This document shows, in pieces, positions 5,620 to 5,723 of a DNA stretch of 5,723 bases. The notes beneath the pieces were generated by a model, which saw only the letters and a list, made by a program, of their open reading frames with translations, searched no databases and was not told the DNA's origin. Origin of the DNA: Candidatus Coatesiibacteriota bacterium (GTDB lineage: Bacteria > RBG-13-66-14); contig WJMB01000349.1 of NCBI GenBank assembly GCA_014728185.1, positions 1 to 5,723 on the forward strand, given 5' to 3'. Position 1 is the first letter of the stretch; the number at the start of each line of letters is the position of its first letter. The translations under genes and the position numbers were made by a program.

Positions 5620-5723
5620 TCAGATAAGCGGTGGGATCATCCCGGTGATACTGTTAAGCTCTGCAGCGAGGGAGAGCTGTTCCGAGGGCCGGTTCTTGGG
5701 CGAGTTCTTGGGCGAGTTCTTGG
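5620..5723 (-). CDS. possible C-terminal end of a protein gene entering from the right edge
   Basis: On the minus strand a frame is open from the right edge to TGA at 5620-5622, giving 33 residues. It begins K-N-S-P-K-N-S-P-K-N and ends with L-N-S-I-T-G-M-I-P-P-L-I. The end has plausible protein composition, but the stretch is too short to prove coding. The K-N-S-P repetition comes from the 12-bp DNA repeat at the edge. The other two minus frames are also open for 20-30 codons (one reads Q-E-L-A repeats and stops at TAA), so the choice of frame is weak. If real, the gene lies upstream of, and in the same direction as, the minus-strand membrane gene. Confidence 0.2.
   Translation of the reverse strand, partial: KNSPKNSPKNRPSEQLSLAAELNSITGMIPPLI
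5692..5723. repeat. 12-bp tandem repeat cut by the window edge
   Basis: GTTCTTGGGCGA occurs at 5692-5703 and 5704-5715, and its first 8 bases again at 5716-5723, without mismatch. The array continues to the edge, so the copy number is unknown. The 12-bp unit equals four codons, so a change in copy number would keep any reading frame. Confidence 0.85.

Overview
The window is a slice of a surface-polysaccharide locus from a GC-rich bacterium. The glycosyltransferase genes are strongly GC-rich: one 60-base line I counted in the second one is about 80% G+C. A near-perfect sigma-54 (RpoN) type promoter suggests an RpoN-containing, probably Gram-negative-type lineage. Nothing here allows a safer taxonomic placement.

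Layout, left to right. Positions 1-4644 hold five plus-strand genes that each overlap the next by 1-14 nt, so they read as one translationally coupled operon. They are the C-terminal part of a GT4-like glycosyltransferase (cut by the left edge), a multi-spanning O-antigen ligase/polymerase-type protein, two complete GT4 glycosyltransferases, and a small three-helix membrane protein. The likely joint job is to build a lipid-linked oligosaccharide on the cytoplasmic side (GT4 enzymes) and polymerise or ligate it on the outer side of the inner membrane (Wzy/WaaL-like protein). The middle of the polymerase/ligase gene (about 780-1690) is abruptly AT-rich and looks imported.

From about 5229 down to 4435 a minus-strand gene encodes an unrecognised multi-spanning membrane protein with a strong ribosome binding site. 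Its 3' end runs antisense through the last 210 nt of the small membrane protein gene. Upstream of it, at 5322-5404, lies the most unusual structure of the window: a perfect 20-bp inverted repeat with a 43-nt spacer, in which each arm is a textbook -24/-12 sigma-54 promoter. The two promoters point at each other. The leftward one is well placed for the minus-strand membrane gene. The rightward one points into about 215 nt with no convincing gene.

The right end (5405-5723) holds at most the C-terminus of a minus-strand reading frame entering from outside (stop at 5620-5622) and a 12-bp tandem repeat cut by the window edge.
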